64,000 nt of DNA, taken from positions 5,126,442 to 5,190,441 of the forward strand of contig NC_063063.1 in assembly GCF_018812025.1 (NCBI RefSeq). Reading direction: 5' to 3'. The notes beneath the pieces were generated by a model that had not been told where the DNA came from, made no database searches, and was given only the letters and a program-made list of their open reading frames with translations. Source of the DNA: Megalobrama amblycephala (lineage: Eukaryota > Chordata > Actinopteri > Cypriniformes > Xenocyprididae). This document shows positions 33,401 to 46,400 of this stretch, in pieces. A program made the translations under genes and the position numbers. Numbering within the stretch: the first letter of the stretch is position 1; the number at the start of each line of letters is the position of its first letter.

Positions 33401-36400
33401 GACTGGACTCACGGTCGGCACTGTCCACTGTAACAAACACAACCACATAATGACGACTGACTCCAAAACACATCTAATAAACTGAGTTTTGTAAATACAC
33501 TTCAAAATATCACGTTATATCTCAAGAATTTCAATACGTAATATTTTGAAATATTATTACAATTTAAAGCAATTGTTTTCTATTTGAATATATTTTGAAA
33601 TGTAATTTATTCCTGTGATCAAAGATGAATTTTCAGCATCATTACTCCAGTCTTCAGTGTCACATGATCCTTCAGAAATCATTCTAATATGCTGCCTTGC
33701 TGCTCAAGAAACATTTCTTCTTATTATCATCAATGTTGATTTTTTAAAAAGACATTTATACTTTTATTACAGCGAGGATGCATTAAATTGATCAAAAGTG
33801 ACATTAAAGACATGTATAATGTTACAAACGATTTCTGTTTCAAATAAATGTTCTTTTGTTTACATTCTTTAAAGAATCCTGGAAAAATCTGCTTTCAACA
33901 TTGATAAGAAAAATAAGAAACTTTATTAATAACTGAGCAGCAAATCATCATATTAGAATGATGTCTGAAGGTATCATGTGACACTGAAGACTGGAGTAAT
34001 GATGCTGAAAATTCAACTTTGCCATCATTTTAAAATTACATTTTAAATATATCCAAATAGAAAACAGTTTTTTTTTTAAAATGTAATAATATTTTACAAC
34101 CGTTTTTACATTTGATTTTACTGCCTTGAGCACCAATTTCTATAAAAAAACAAAACACAAATCGTAATTATTTCAAAGGTTTGACTGGTAGTGTATATCT
34201 ACAGTACGTCACTATCAGCCTGTGATATCCTACAGTACATTACTGCCATTGAAAAAAGGCCCCGTCTGGTGTTTGTTAGTCCCAGAGGATCTGCTGATGC
34301 GTACTGCTGGAGGCTAAAAGCGGCCAAAACAGTCTGGGTGTTGTGATGATGGCCAGATGTGAAAGGGAGGATGTGTTTGTGTTCAAAGTGTATTAAAAAA
34401 CAACTTTACTAACACATTAATTATGACGCATCAAAGAACGAAGCACTGAGGCTAATAAAACACCATTTTATAGAGTACACAAGCTGAAAGGCGTAGTGGA
34501 AAACAAAAACAACATGAATTAACGTGATTAGCAAGTCTGTGCTTGCAGCACAGGAAGGAAATAACCGCTACTTCAATTAATTGAGGAGGAAGGCGACCGG
34601 GGAGAGCTGAAAGTCAGACACTCGCACACAGACGCATACCAGTGTTGCATTTCCTGACAAATGAATTTCCATGAACTTTCCATTTAAAATTACTGAATAG
34701 GCACAGTGGATTCAAATTCAGATTGATTCGCTTATGAATCATGCAGACAGAGTTGTATATTGGTTCAACTGAATCAATTGTTAAAAACCAATAAAATTCT
34801 GACTGATTCAATAGTTATTCAGATCCAATTCTGAATTGGTTCAACCGATTCACTGAATAAATTGCTGAGAAAACATTCAAATCACTAATGAATCATTCAG
34901 AACAAATTCAAATTGGTTCAACTGACTCGCTGAATGAATTCAGATTTTGTCAGTTTGCAATTACTATATACTAAGAAATGTGGATTGTTCAAATCCAGAC
35001 TAATTCACTACTGTATCATTTACACCAAATTATGAAGGGGTTCAATTGATTCATTAAACTATTTCAGATTTTGTTAGTTTGTGATTACTACACAAGCATA
35101 GTGAATTGTTAAAACCCATTCAAATTCAGACTGATTCACTAATGAATAATTAGGACCGAGTTGTGAATTTTATCTGATTTATTGGACCAATTCAGACTTT
35201 CTGAATCAATCAATCAATCTTTTATTACAGACTCAAGGTCCAAATTTATAAATAGGACAACATATACAGTGGGTACTTAAAGTATTCAGACCCCCTTAAA
35301 TTTTTCACTCTTTGTTATATTGCAACCATTTGCTAAAATCATTTAAGTTCATTTTTTTCCCTCAATGTACACACAGCACCCCATATTGACAGAAAAACAC
35401 AGAATTGTTGACATTTTTCCAGATTTATTAAAAAAGAAAAACTGAAATATCACATGGTCCTAAGTATTCAGACCCTTTGCTGTGACACTCATATATTTAA
35501 CTCAGGTGCTGTCCATTTCTTCTGATCATCCTTGAGATGGTTCTACACCTTCATTTGAGTCCAGCTGTGTTTGATTATACAGATTGGACTTGAATAGGAA
35601 AGCCACACACCTGTCTATATAAGACCTTACAGCTCACAGTGCATGTCAGAGCAAATGAGAATCATGAGGTCAAAGGAACTGCCCTGAAGAGCTCAGAGAC
35701 AGAACTGTGGCAAGGCACAGATCTGGCCAAGGTTACAAAAACATTTCTGCTGCACTTAAGGTTCCTAAGAGCACAGTGGCCTCCATAATCCTTAAATGTA
35801 AGACGTTTGGGACGATCAGAACCCTTCCTAGAGCTGGCCGTCTGGCCAAACTGATCTATCGGGGGAGAAAAGCCTTGGTGAGAGAGGTAAAGAAGAACCC
35901 AAAGATCACTGTGGCTGAGCTCCAGAGATGTAGTCGGGAGATGGGAGAAAGTTGTAGAAAGTCAACCATCACTGCAGCCCTCCACCAGTCGTGGCTTTAT
36001 GGCAGAGTGGCCCGACGGAAGCCTCTCCTCAGTGCAAGACACATGAAAGCCCGCATGGAGTTTGCCAAGATGGTGAGAAATAAGATTCTCTGGTCTGATG
36101 AGACCAAGATAGAACTTTTTGGCCTTAATTCTAAGCGGTATGTGTGGAGAAAACCAGGCACTGCTCATCACCTGTCCAAAACAGTCCCAACAGTGAAGCA
36201 TGGTGGTGGCAGCATCATGCTGTGGGGGTGTTTTTCAGCTGCAGGGACAGGACGACTGGTTGCAATCGAGGGAAAGATGAATGCGGCCAAGTACAGGGAT
36301 ATCCTGGACGAAAACCTTCTCCAGAGTGCTCAGGACCTCAGACTGGGCCGAAGGTTTACCTTCCAACAAGACAATGACCCTAAGCACACAGCTAAAATAA

Positions 36401-39400
36401 CGAAGGAGTGGCTTCACAACAACTCTGTGACTGTTCTTGAATGGCCCAGCCAGAGCCCTGACTTAAACCCAATTGAGCATCTCTGGAGAGACCTAAAAAT
36501 GGCTGTCCACCAACGTTTAACATCCAACCTGACAGAACTGGAGAGGATCTGCAAGGAGGAATGGCAGAGGATCCCCAAATCCAGGGGTGAAAAACTTGTT
36601 GCATCTTTCCCAAAAAGACTCATGGCTGTATTAGATCAAAAGGGTGCTTCTACTAAATACTGAGCAAAGGGTCTGAATAATTGGGACCATGTGATATTTC
36701 AGTTTTTCTTTTTTAATAAATCTGCAAAAATGTCAACAATTCTGTGTTTTTCTGTCAATAACGGGTGCTGTGTGTACATTAATGAGGAAAAAATGAACTT
36801 AAATGATTTTAGCAAATGGCTGCAATATAACAAAGAGTGAAAAATTTAAGGGGGTCTGAATACTTTCTGTACCCACTGTACAGCCCACAGCATCTACCAC
36901 ACACAAAGAATTACTAAATACAACAATACCAATGTCTCCAAAGCTTTGACTGATATCGTGTAGTACTAATCCCTATATTTGATAAACTCACAATAATCTC
37001 ATTTTTAGAAGCATTTAGCCGGCAGATAAATCTATACATAAGATTTCGTAACAGTGCTTTAAAAGTAATTACTCTTGCACTCACAAACATTTCACTTGCA
37101 CTATGCCATCTAGGTTTCTTTAGTAAGATTCTCACTGCATCATTATAAGCTTCTTGCAGCTTCTGTAAACTAGATGTTCTATAGTTGAACCACAAATGAG
37201 CAGTATAAAGTGTTGTACAATATGCTTTAAAAAGTGACACCTTCACCTCATCTCAACAGAAACTAAACTTACGTAAAAGTATACACATCATACGGCGTTG
37301 CCTTTCAATATCCTCATCGACTGTCATGCGTTCAGTGATGAAATGTCAAAGATATTTTACTTTCGCACACACAGCGAGACCTTATTGGACAACTTAAAAA
37401 CTGGAAATTTTATACTTTTATCCTCCTTAGTTCTGCAAATCATAACCACACTCTTATCAGGATTATATAAAATATCATGTTCAAGACCATAATTAGAACA
37501 CATAGTTAAAAGCTGTTGAAGACCAGCACTGCTGGGACTGAACACCACAAGATCATCTGCATACATAATATGATTTCACTAGAATATTTGCCAATCATAC
37601 ACCCAGTTTTACAGGCATTCAAACATTTAGATAGATCATCCATGTAGAGATTAAACAGAATTGGGGACAAAATCCCTCCTTGTCTCATGCCATTACTAAG
37701 CCCAAAAGGGGCAGAGACTTTATTGCCCCATTTTACTTGCACCATCTGGTGGGCATACCAATAAGCCAGGATTCTCACAATATTATTCTGGCACCCCTCG
37801 TTGTCTCATTTTAAAAAATAGTGTTGCATGGTTAACCCGATCAAAGGCTTTAGATGCATCAATGAAGCACACAAAGACTGAAGAGTTTTTATCTCTATAC
37901 TTGTTTACTATTTCCTTTAACGCATAGACGCAAAGATCAGTAGCATGGTTAGCCTTAAAACCAAACTGCTTGTCTATAGAATTAATAAATACATTTAACC
38001 TATCCAACAAGATTTTTTTCCAACACTTTAGACAGGATACTAGCTAAAGCTATAGGTCTATAATTATCTAAGTTACCTACCATTCCAGCTTTGCTCTTAA
38101 TAACTGGCACTAACAAAACAGACAACACTGAATCTGGTAACACACCATGAATCAAAAGGCCAGTAAAACAAACAGCTAATAAAGGGGCTATTCTCTTACT
38201 CCAATATTTAAGATGTTCAGCAGAAATATTATCTAGGCCACTAGCTTTATTTTGAGGCAATTTTCTTAATCACTATTGGATCATTAACTTGAATATCATC
38301 CACATTATACAATTCATTTTGAATGCAATTAGAAAGACTACAATAATGCTGTCTCCATAATTCCGCAATATTCTCTGCCCCAGAAACTCCATTTAAGGTA
38401 CAAGGAAGAGATACTCTGCATCTATTAAAAGTTTGGACTTCTTTCCAAAAATCAGTGATATTGTGATTTAGCAGCTTCATAGCCATCGAATCAGCTCTTA
38501 GGGTTTGCTCATTTTTACAGATAAAACGAATAGCATACTTATCTTGCATTTGTAGACTTCTTATACTCAAGCTCAGGCCCTTGCCTGGGTCTACCTGCTA
38601 TAACCCATACCCATAGTGCTATAATTTGTGAGTTTGCAGATTAATGGATAAGCATAATGGGTTATTAAAAACCATTCAAATATAGAATGCTTCAGTAATG
38701 CATCATTCAGACCGAATTGTAAATTGGTTCAACAGATTCATTGAACCAATTCAGATTTTGTCAGTTTGTGATTACTGGATGAAGCCCATTCAAATTCAGA
38801 CTGATTCGCTAATGAATAACTGAAACGGATTTGTGAATTGGTAAGTGAATCAATCGAATGAATCAAATTTTGTCAAGTCTCATTGTACTAGAGTTTGGTG
38901 TGTCTAAAATGCTCCAGTGGGCCGTCTGAGGAAAAAAAGACGTACCATCCGACTCCATCTCACTGCCTGTCTCTCTGAAGCTCTTCCAGCGCTCCTTAGC
39001 CCGCGAGAGAAAGATCTCGTACAAATCTGAGAGGAACAGAAAGCAGATCATAGTTTTAATCATAACACCTTAAAAAAAGCAGAAGAAAGCCTGGTCTATA
39101 TGTTAGATTTAACTACAACTTTCACTTCTGAAAGTCTTAAATGTAGAAATCGTTCTCTTTTGGGAGTGTCAGAAGGAAACTCATCCAAATATCTTTTTGT
39201 TTTTGGTTTTTTGTTACAAAAAAGGTTAAAAATCGCCTCAGGCGAACCTGCACTGTGCAGTCTTGCATTCATTCATGTGAATACTGCATAATGACATACT
39301 TCAGAGAGACTGTTTGCCCAAAAGGTTTAGTTAATCCTGGGCTTAACTGCATCTTCAAAGGTGACTCTTCACTGAAACATGAAAAGACAGAGCCAAAATA

Positions 39401-40394
39401 AAATAAAACCTGAGGTTATGTTCAGCTCATTCCCAATGGCCAGACTCCAGACTTTACCCCTCACGTTGGGCGGAAGACCTTGCCACCACAGATCCCTCAC
39501 ACGCCTCAGGCCACGCCTGAAAGAACACGCACGACACAGAGCAGTGAATACAGCATAATAAAAGAGATTTAACTATTTTATTAATACATTTAGCTATTAA
39601 TATTTCTTAGAATTTTCTGTCGGGAGCAAGCAATATGATGCAGCTCTAGCTCTCAGCAACAGAGCGAATGTGGTTATCACAGTTTTAATTGCAGGTGGTG
39701 ATTGTGAAGGGCGGCTGTCTTACATGCTCTCCCAGTTGGGAAGGATTTCGTTGTTCCAAACCACCATTGCGTTAGCGATGCTTTCCTCCTGTTTAAATCT
39801 TTCCTTCATCTGCTTTTTCTTCTTCTGAGCCTCCTTCAGCTCTGTGAACAACAGATACATGACCTCATATTCAAATCAGGGTTCCTACACATTTTCCAGA
39901 CCTCTCTGGAGATTTTCAGACCATATTTAACATAAATGGTTCATACAGCATTATTTTCAGCATTATATTTGGTATATAGTACAGTAACCTGTAAATATAT
40001 TTGTTTTGCTTTATTTTTATTTGTTTTCTCAAAGTGATAACGTGCTTGATAACATACGGTAGCCTCAGAATTAGGGCTGTCACTAATGATTATTTTGGTA
40101 ATCGAGTAATCAGTTGATTATTTTGACAATTAATTGAGTAATCTGGTATTTTTGGTGGTAATAACTGGGTATTTTTTGTGGACCTAAGCCTTTAAAATGA
40201 CTTAAAATACATAAATAATAACAATGAGGTAATAATGTTTGGTTCAAATAAAGTATCAAAAGCAAGTAATCAAAATGGTTTCATAGAATGACACTGTTAA
40301 AATGCATAATATAAACAATCAACCTATGTACATTATGTATTATAACACATGCGCACCTGAGGTTCACGTAACCTACACGCATGTAAATAATTAA

Positions 40395-40444
<50 letters not shown>

Positions 40445-43400
40445 CACACACCTGTAGGGTGTATATAAATTCAATTGAATTTATATAACCACCTTTGTGA
40501 ATTCACAATAACATTATGCTACAGCATGATTTTTAAATGATTTTAATGCATTGAGTAACCGTAGAAAATGGTCTAATAATGCGCTTCAAGGATTCTCGTT
40601 CGTGAAATGCGCCACTTCTGGTATTTTGCCGGTTACTCGACACAGATAAATTACAATTGAGAATTTTTTAAAATCGAGTACTCAAATTTAAACCTAAAAC
40701 GTTTAACCTGCATAACCTGCATATATTCATCTCTGACACATCAGTTTGATACTGTAAATGTGGTTTGATGTTGCACGATCACCAAACAGCAAAGTTCAGA
40801 CTGAATTAAATGATCATCCAGACCTGGAAATTACTCAAATTTTGATGCTTTTCCAAACTGCGTAGGAACCCTGTAAATTTAAGGCAGACAGTGCCAAAAA
40901 CATTTCTGACTAAATTAATCACACATTTCTACATTTCATTTTTGGGACCATTTTGGGAAAGATACACTAGTGTGACACAGTTTTATATAGGTGAATCTCT
41001 CGAAAACACGCCTGGGTCACATTTCACCCCACATTTCAAAAGTACTTTGTATAAAAATAAAGGCTATTTTGCATTATTTTGAACATTATTTTTAGGATAA
41101 TTAAGTACATTTCATTACCACAATCCTTAAGGCATGCTTTATTTTACTTTTAGATATTCTCTGATATTTAGATATTTTCTGTAATTCTCATTATTGTTAA
41201 ACTCTCATTTCTGTAAATTGGTATTTTTTCTATATTTTGGTAAAGATAATCACCATCAAAATGTATAAATATTCAATAATTCAAACTTACTTTCAATATA
41301 TTCTCTTCTAATTATAGTAATGATTTTTTTTAATTGCGGTAATGAGACGAACTTCTAAAACTTACTCCTGAAAATTGGCATTAGGTTACTGCAACCATAG
41401 TTAACTCCTCTTTGATAAAATACTTGTGATGCTTCTCATTTGGATAAAAGCATCTGGTTTTGTGCTCTAGACATGCTTCATGAGATTCAGCCATAAACAG
41501 ATACATTGACTGAACTTGGTAAACTGAAAAAAACTGATGTAGAATTTACTTTGAAACAATTTTCACTCAGAAAATGATAGTAAATTTCTCAAATAAGTAC
41601 ATAGAAAGAGCATTAAACGTTAAAGTTTGAAGTAAAATGACTAAAAATTGTATTTTCTTGTAAAACGTAATTCAATAATCTTTGTTTTATGTACAATTTT
41701 TTTTTTTTTTTTTTACAGTGTACAAATGTACCTCTCTTCTTTGCCTCTGCCACCATTTCATCATACTCCTGACGGTGGCGCTGAGCTTCCTCCTCCGACT
41801 TTGCAGGGAGGTTCCTGAGAAAGGAAGCCAATGATTTCAGATGTCACAACAAAATGGACAATTAAATGTCTCAAATGCACAGTCTAGCAACCTGTTAGCA
41901 TTGACATGTTTCAGAAAAAAATTCACTTAGACGTTTCTGGAAAATGCCTCACCGCTGGTTTATCTCATGGTTTGGCTGACACGCTCACATTTCGCTGGTC
42001 ATTTATTCTTAATAAGGACTTGGGGACTGAAGAGACTTGCATGGCGAAATACAACCCAGTCTGTGCTAAGTCTTATTTATAGCCCATTGTTTGGGAAAGG
42101 TGAGCCTCTCAAGGTTTGCTAGGATATATGTAACGCAGGTCAATGTATCCTAAGCACCTAACGAAAGAACGCCGCAAGTTGGAAAGGTTAGTCTACTTTT
42201 CAATCCAGGACGGACATCAAAGACTCCCACAATTTAATCTTACAGCTGAATCAATGTTATAACATATCTACATAATTATTGAAGTTATTTTTGGAGTGTA
42301 TTGCCAGAGGAGAACTGTTGTTGCTTGGTTTCTCCCAAGATTTTCTTCTCCATCATCTAGCATCAAATGGAATTTGTTCTCACAGTAGCCTTTGGCTTGC
42401 ACACTAGATATGACGCACTATATACAATGTGTTATAAGTATTATGCCATGACTATCTTTAATTAACCCCTCAATTAAACTGCTTAGGGGTGTAAATACTG
42501 TATATACACAACTTTACCCCCTTACATACAGTACACTCACATACTCACATAAAGCGATATATACAATATAGCAAATTACAACTGCTTTATATCATTGCAA
42601 AATGTAAACTATATTATAGCCTAGCGATATATATAGGGCCTAAAATTAAAACTCGCCAAGCACCAAAGTATCCGGCGAGTATCCTAGTAAACATAGTTGG
42701 TTATTTCTTCAGTTCAGAAATAAAATGCATGATCCGTGCGTGCATTCGCTCTTAAAGCGACAGCATCCTAATAATCCTGCTGCTGTGCTGTCTGCATTTT
42801 TAATGTTTACCAAAAGGATTATTTGACTTTAGTAATTTTCTGTAGCTAAAAACTACTGTTAGATCTGCGCTGTTTATTTGTATCTTTGTTGTATTATATT
42901 TATTGTGCTATAGTTTGTAATTTGATTATTTGTTCTTATTTTATTACTGACTGTTTTGGTATTGAATTTAGAATAGAGGATTGTGAGTTTTCACTAGTAT
43001 CTAAAATATCGGTAATAAATACCTGTTTTTGTTTTTTGGCTGGTAAAAATAGTTTTGGCCGGTAAATTTTCTTAAATCACCGGCCACTGACAGATGTGGC
43101 AAAAAGATAGTTTTAGGCCCTGGAAATATTTTAAAGGTCCTGTTTTTCGTGTTTTTTTTGAAGCTTTGATTGTGTTTATAGTGTGCAATATAACATGTGT
43201 TCATGTTTCGCGTGTAAAAAAACACAGTATTTTTCACATAATTTACTTATCTGTAAATACCGCTGTTTCCACTGTCATAAAAACGGGCTGATGACTTCCT
43301 TGTTCTATGAAGTCCCTCCTTCAGAAATACGTAACGAGTTCTGATTGTGCCAGCGGTTCCTGTGTTGTGATTCGACAGCTCTGAGCGCACCGTGGCCGGA

Positions 43401-46400
43401 AAAGTCACGCCTCTTACCATAACGTGGAGATGCACGCGCTCAGTGTTATTGTAAACATGTCTTTAATTTTACCCTATCAATTTGAGCCGGAATCAGACCC
43501 GGTGATTGGACTGTGGGATGAAAATAACAGCGTTTCGACGACATGGCGACAAACACACTCTACAAACGCAACTCTTGTGTATTCCTGTGGCGGAGGTTAG
43601 TCAAAAAACTGTTTTAGTGACGTCATTAAAGAAGGAAGTAGAGGGATGTAGTCCAAACTGGCCGTTCGATGTAGGCGACTTCTGTTCAATAAAATATCTC
43701 GCTTGGCATTGAACTTTGAACTTTAAAATTTTACAGATTTTATTTATACTCTAACAACAACATTACACACTAACTAAAGTTTGAAACATGGGATCACGAA
43801 GAACGGGACCTTTAAAACTGGATAATGACATATAGTACATCCTACTTTACCTGCATACATAGCAATATTTAATAGCAAATCCCAACTGCATGATTGTTTA
43901 TATCATTGCAAAATATAAACTGTATTACCGCATAGCTCTATATAAGCATATCCAACTGTTATAAACATTAGCATCATGATTTCCTCTAAAGCTGCTTTTA
44001 AAAAAATGTGTACTGTGATAAGCGCTATACAAATAAAATTTACTTTACTTGAGTAATAACTGCTAATAAACTATTTTCAGCACGCATTATTCTACAATAT
44101 AGTCTACGTTTTGCAACCCATGTCAGAGCTCTGAGCAAAAAATATGAAATTATCATCAAAACATGAACAATAAGTATTTGAGGATTTTAAAATAAAGCAA
44201 AAAAAATGAAAATTTGAAAAATTTACAATAGAAGTAAGCAATACTGCGAACAGGTTTAGCTAAAAAAAGATTTTTAATCTTTTATTGTCAACAGATTATT
44301 ACAAACTAGAGGTGGTTAGGACAAAAACATATCTTAACATGGAAGAAATAGCTTTGTTGCTGTGCTTTAATGGTTTCATGGTGATACTCACGCGGGGCGG
44401 TCCTCTAATATGAGCGCCGTAGTGGACAGCGGTTCGAATTCCAGGTTCTTCCGTCGGCCCTGGGCGGGCAGGGAGGGACTCTGGCTGGATTTAGACACCT
44501 TGGCCTCGTACTCCTGTGAGAAAACCAACAGATCAAGTTCAAATGCGTCCAGCCGCTGTGAGCTGAATGAAAGGAGAGTGTTTATATGGCATGAATGTGC
44601 TTGTGAGAGTTATGGAGGCAGGTGGCAGGCGTGTGAAAATCAAGGCGATGGTGAGGCTGGGGCCGGCATGGTATGAAGCACTGTGTGTGATGTTTATAGC
44701 CATGGAGAGAAAGGTCAGGGATGTGGAAGTTGGGTGTTTGTTCATTTGAGGAAGCGTGAGGACACCAGGATGTTTTATATTATCAGGAATTGTGCATCAG
44801 CTTCATGTTATCAAGAATTGTGTAAAAACCACAGCTAAACCACGGCTTTCCTGAGAATGGTCAGTTCAGCTCGTACGGTTTCTCTTCCTGTACCACCTAC
44901 AGCACAAGCTCAACCCCATTCATCATGACTGACTGAACAGCAGCACAAAGACTCTTCCTCATCTGACTGAGAAGCTTCTACAGATTTCAATGGACATATT
45001 GTGAATGGGGCTATGGGAAATATATAGAGAATATGGGTGATGAAAGAAACTAGTCAGAAGAGAGAATAGAGGATTAACTGGTGTTTATCATGCAAAGTTC
45101 AACTGCTTGATATCAGAAGAACTGATATCATTTTGGCTTCATACTAAGAGCTGCATATTTACATGTTCAGACTCGGGGATCAATGGCAAAGATTTTTTTT
45201 CTGCTGATCCAGTTAATGTGTAATATGCCTCACAAAAACAAAAAAAAACAAACAAAAAGAAAAGTTGATTTTTAGCAAAGTAAATGAAAATATAAATATA
45301 CAGTAATGTTAAATTTATCACGTTGTTTTAATCACAAAAATAAAATGTAAATTTTTTTTTAAAAAAAAGGTTATTTTTCCCCCTCAGAAAAAAATTCTTT
45401 ACATTTTCCCCCCCATATTTTTTACTTTAGAAAAAGAATATGTACAAAAGATGATAATTTTGCATTCTAACACATTCATACTGATTCTTCCAAAACTTCT
45501 CCAATCTGGTTTAATCAAAATGTCAAAATCAAAATGACTAGGTTAAAGGATTAGTTCACTAATTAAAATGTCCTGATAATTTACCCCATGTCATCCAAGA
45601 TGTTTGTCTTTCTTTCCTCAGTAAAAAAGAAATGATTGGTAATTTTCTAAAATAAACAAAATTGTATATACTTTTTAACCACAAATGCTCATCTTGCACT
45701 AGCGCTGCGATGCACCACGCATGACACAATCACGTTGGAAAGGTCACGTAGGCGAAAGTACCAAACACCAGTGCTTCCCACACATAGACTTTACTTGGGC
45801 GGGCCGCCCAGGTATAATAACGGCCGCCCAAATATATTGGAGACACATTTTTGCTTTTATTATTTTTATCCTCTTATACTTTTATATCCGCGCAAGATAA
45901 TGAAACCATCCGCGATCGATTAACTAACAAGGGGGCGCTGTTGCGCGCATTCTACGAGCTCATGCAACAGCGCTTTTTTCAATCAATGAAAAGCGCAGAT
46001 TTATGCCAAGCGATTGCTAATGAACTCAAGTTAATGAATTATTACAATGTCTACTTTATGGCCTTTATATAAAACGTTTTATACGGTTGTAAGAATCTGA
46101 AGGATCAGCCTGCAATAGTACAGACATTTCAAAATAAGAGTCCCGGTGTATTTCGGGCTTGTTTATAATTAAAAGTCACACGCTAAGTTTTTTTTTTTCT
46201 TTTGGGCATTATTGGTATTTTGGTTACACAATAAATTGCATTTAATTTGATTTCCATTTAATTCATATTAAATTATTGTAGTCTCCCCCACAGGAAGAAA
46301 AGACTAAGAACATTATTTGACACACAAATTATTCATTTTATAAATTTTACTAGTAAAATCTGTGTCCCATTCACTGAGAGAGACACTATATGACAGCAAG

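Larger units (their letters stand above)
35206..38620 (-). mobile_element. Truncated LINE (non-LTR retrotransposon) remnant with a Tc1 inside
   Basis: Minus-strand frames spell reverse transcriptase blocks in order. They are [15 protein letters not shown] (about 38230), [20 protein letters not shown] (about 38060), [19 protein letters not shown] and [17 protein letters not shown] (about 37900), [20 protein letters not shown] (about 37680) and [12 protein letters not shown] (37566, the catalytic YADD). The blocks are split by frameshifts near 38255, 38000, 37780 and 37570, so the copy is dead. The 3' end, read on the minus strand, is an (ATTG)n-like tail at about 35206-35220. The 5' end is truncated near 38620. 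Clade was not determined. Confidence 0.82.
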
